NCBI GenBank assembly: GCA_017541365.1
Contig: JAFXZF010000092.1
Coordinates: 1-20,577 of the forward strand
Direction of reading: 5' to 3'
DNA: 20,577 nt
Source: Prevotella sp.
GTDB lineage: Bacteria > Bacteroidota > Bacteroidia > Bacteroidales > Bacteroidaceae
Part shown: positions 19,900-20,577 of the stretch, in pieces
Layout of the letters: each line of letters opens with the position of its first letter
Position numbering within the stretch: position 1 is the first letter of the stretch
The notes under the pieces: model-generated
The model's input: the letters and a program-made list of their open reading frames with translations, nothing else
What the model was told of the DNA's origin: nothing
Database searches by the model: none
Program-made: the position numbers and the translations under genes

Positions 19900-20301
19900 T
19901 TACTCATAATGCAGGGCACAACCTCCTGTGCCTTCTATCTCACGCACATAGTCCTCTATAATCTCGCCAAGATGTGCATGGGTGAACTCTGGTGGCATCA
20001 GCTCATGTGATACGCGGCGCACCTGCTCACGGCTCTCGGTCAGCAAGCAACGAGCCTGCTGAGCGTTTTCGCTGACGCCATCGTTCTCGCTGCGTTCGCA
20101 TATCTGCATACCCGCCTCAAACTCCCTCAATGCGGCACGCGGTTGCTTGGCATTGTCCAGTTCTATACCTTTTATGACATGGTCACGCATCTGCACTAAG
20201 GGATGTGGGGACGTGGCAACAGACAACGTGTCGCCCCTTGCCTGCAATGCAGAACCGAGGCAAATCACTAAAAGCATTATGATATATAGCAGTTTGTTCA
20301 C
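19900..20301 (-). CDS. Small exported protein, probable remnant of a TPR histidine kinase
   Basis: 133 residues. Residues 1-23 look like a signal peptide or anchor. Residues ~35-75 (KGIELDNAKQPRAALREFEAGMQICER) look like one TPR-type helix pair. Residues ~78-130 (DGVSENAQQARCLLTESREQVRRVSHELMPPEFTHAHLGEIIEDY) match the dimerisation helices of HisKA_3-type sensor kinases, whose usual LHDGVS phospho-site here reads ENDGVS, without the histidine. The transmembrane segment, rest of the TPRs and the ATP-binding domain are missing, and the stop comes right where the ATPase domain would follow. I infer a kinase gene reduced by internal and C-terminal deletion. It keeps a good promoter and an intact frame, so a retained small protein cannot be excluded. 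Confidence 0.65.
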   Translation of the reverse strand: MNKLLYIIMLLVICLGSALQARGDTLSVATSPHPLVQMRDHVIKGIELDNAKQPRAALREFEAGMQICERSENDGVSENAQQARCLLTESREQVRRVSHELMPPEFTHAHLGEIIEDYVREIEGTGGCALHYE

Positions 20302-20320
20302 AGTATGCTATAAACTCTTG

Positions 20321-20351
20321 CAAATGTACTATTACTTTTTGATTTCACAAA
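20321..20351 (-). promoter_or_regulatory. Bacteroidetes-type promoter for the kinase remnant and DUF4923-like gene
   Basis: On the minus strand, TACATTTG (20328-20321) is the -7 box and TTTG (20351-20348) the -33 box, 19 bases apart. The ATG at 20301 would be only about 15-20 bases from the transcript start, so the leader is very short. Confidence 0.72.
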
Positions 20352-20369
20352 ATACCCTATTTTTGCTAT

Positions 20370-20395
20370 AGCTATGCCTTTATAAGGCTATAGCT
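20370..20395. repeat. Hairpin-forming inverted repeat in the gap before the kinase remnant
   Basis: AGCTATGCCTT (20370-20380) and AAGGCTATAGCT (20384-20395) pair with a single bulge around a 3-base loop. GCTATAGC also occurs on both sides. It lies upstream of the remnant's promoter and downstream of the partial gene at the right edge. It has no adjoining T-run. Confidence 0.5.
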
Positions 20396-20432
20396 TAGAG
20401 TTTACAGGGCTAAAGCATATGGATTATATTGA

Positions 20433-20577
20433 CTAAGATTTCCACTTAAAATTTTCTTTGCCGGCACCAATCTCGAAATTGCATTTTACTATTCCGAGGT
20501 CGTAGCCAGCATTGCCAAAAAGGTCGAAACGGGCTTTGGCACTTACCATGTTGTTGTCGTGAAGCGTAATGAGGTAC
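20433..20577 (-). CDS. C-terminal end of an unidentified protein (5' partial, runs off the right edge)
   Basis: On the minus strand a frame is open from the right edge to a TAG at 20435-20433, giving 47 residues: YLITLHDNNMVSAKARFDL, then FGNAGYDLGIVKCNFEIGAG, then KENFKWKS. Alternating hydrophobic and polar residues suggest beta strands. The family is not recognised. The reading is supported by lack of stops in a 144-base stretch and a composition like neighbouring proteins. It lies in the same direction as the next genes, but they have their own promoter. Confidence 0.6.
   Translation of the reverse strand, partial: YLITLHDNNMVSAKARFDLFGNAGYDLGIVKCNFEIGAGKENFKWKS

Noticed and set aside
20358..20365. 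Plus-strand -7 box TATTTTTG
   Set aside because: No matching -33 box and no plus-strand gene downstream; AT-rich background makes such matches frequent.

Overview
The window comes from a Bacteroidales genome, most likely Prevotella or a close relative. Evidence for this: Bacteroidetes-type promoters (TAnnTTTG with a TTTG/TTG about 20 nt upstream), a HmuY-like lipoprotein paired with a TonB-dependent receptor, calycin-like and DUF4923-like secreted proteins, a Cthe_2159-type beta-helix protein, and short C-terminal tails typical of secreted proteins in this group. I see no rRNA, tRNA, CRISPR array, transposase, integrase or phage gene. Family assignments are from memory of the families, without database searches.

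Layout. (1) 1-5180, plus strand: the last ~937 codons of an RND (HAE1/AcrB-like) efflux pump, its NodT/OprM-type outer-membrane lipoprotein channel, then lpxA (first acyltransferase of lipid A synthesis), closed by a strong intrinsic terminator. (2) 9745-5221, minus strand: a four-gene run from one promoter: calycin-like secreted protein, HmuY-like lipoprotein, HmuR-like TonB-dependent receptor, and an eight-helix membrane protein of unknown function. It looks like a heme-acquisition operon. (3) 16479-9799, minus strand: a secreted protein of unknown function with its own promoter, then etfB, etfA, a long-form acyl-CoA dehydrogenase, a Na+/solute symporter and a short-chain dehydrogenase. From etfB on, the genes overlap or lie 3-5 nt apart, so they probably form one unit joining acyl-CoA oxidation to electron transfer. 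(4) 16632-19240, plus strand, divergent from region 3: a small secreted protein and a large secreted beta-helix carbohydrate-binding-type protein, overlapping by ATGA and ended by a terminator. (5) 20577-19261, minus strand: the end of an unidentified protein, then a promoter driving a small protein that looks like a histidine kinase reduced to fragments, and a DUF4923-like lipoprotein-sized secreted protein.

The most unusual signal is not a gene. The window is full of short repeats of several families, and many lie inside genes without breaking the frame. A 122-bp element with perfect 34-bp inverted ends adds about 41 residues to a loop of the symporter. Single palindromes of the same family sit at the signal-peptidase site of the TonB receptor and between two genes. 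Arrays of GTTnnn hexamers encode stretches of four different proteins, including part of a signal peptide. Octamer and AT-rich repeats fill intergenic gaps and form the symporter's C-terminus. This resembles Rickettsia palindromic elements in being protein-tolerated repeat spread, and is the part most worth testing. No intergenic stretch exceeds 300 bases; the longest is the 287-bp divergent region at 16394-16680.
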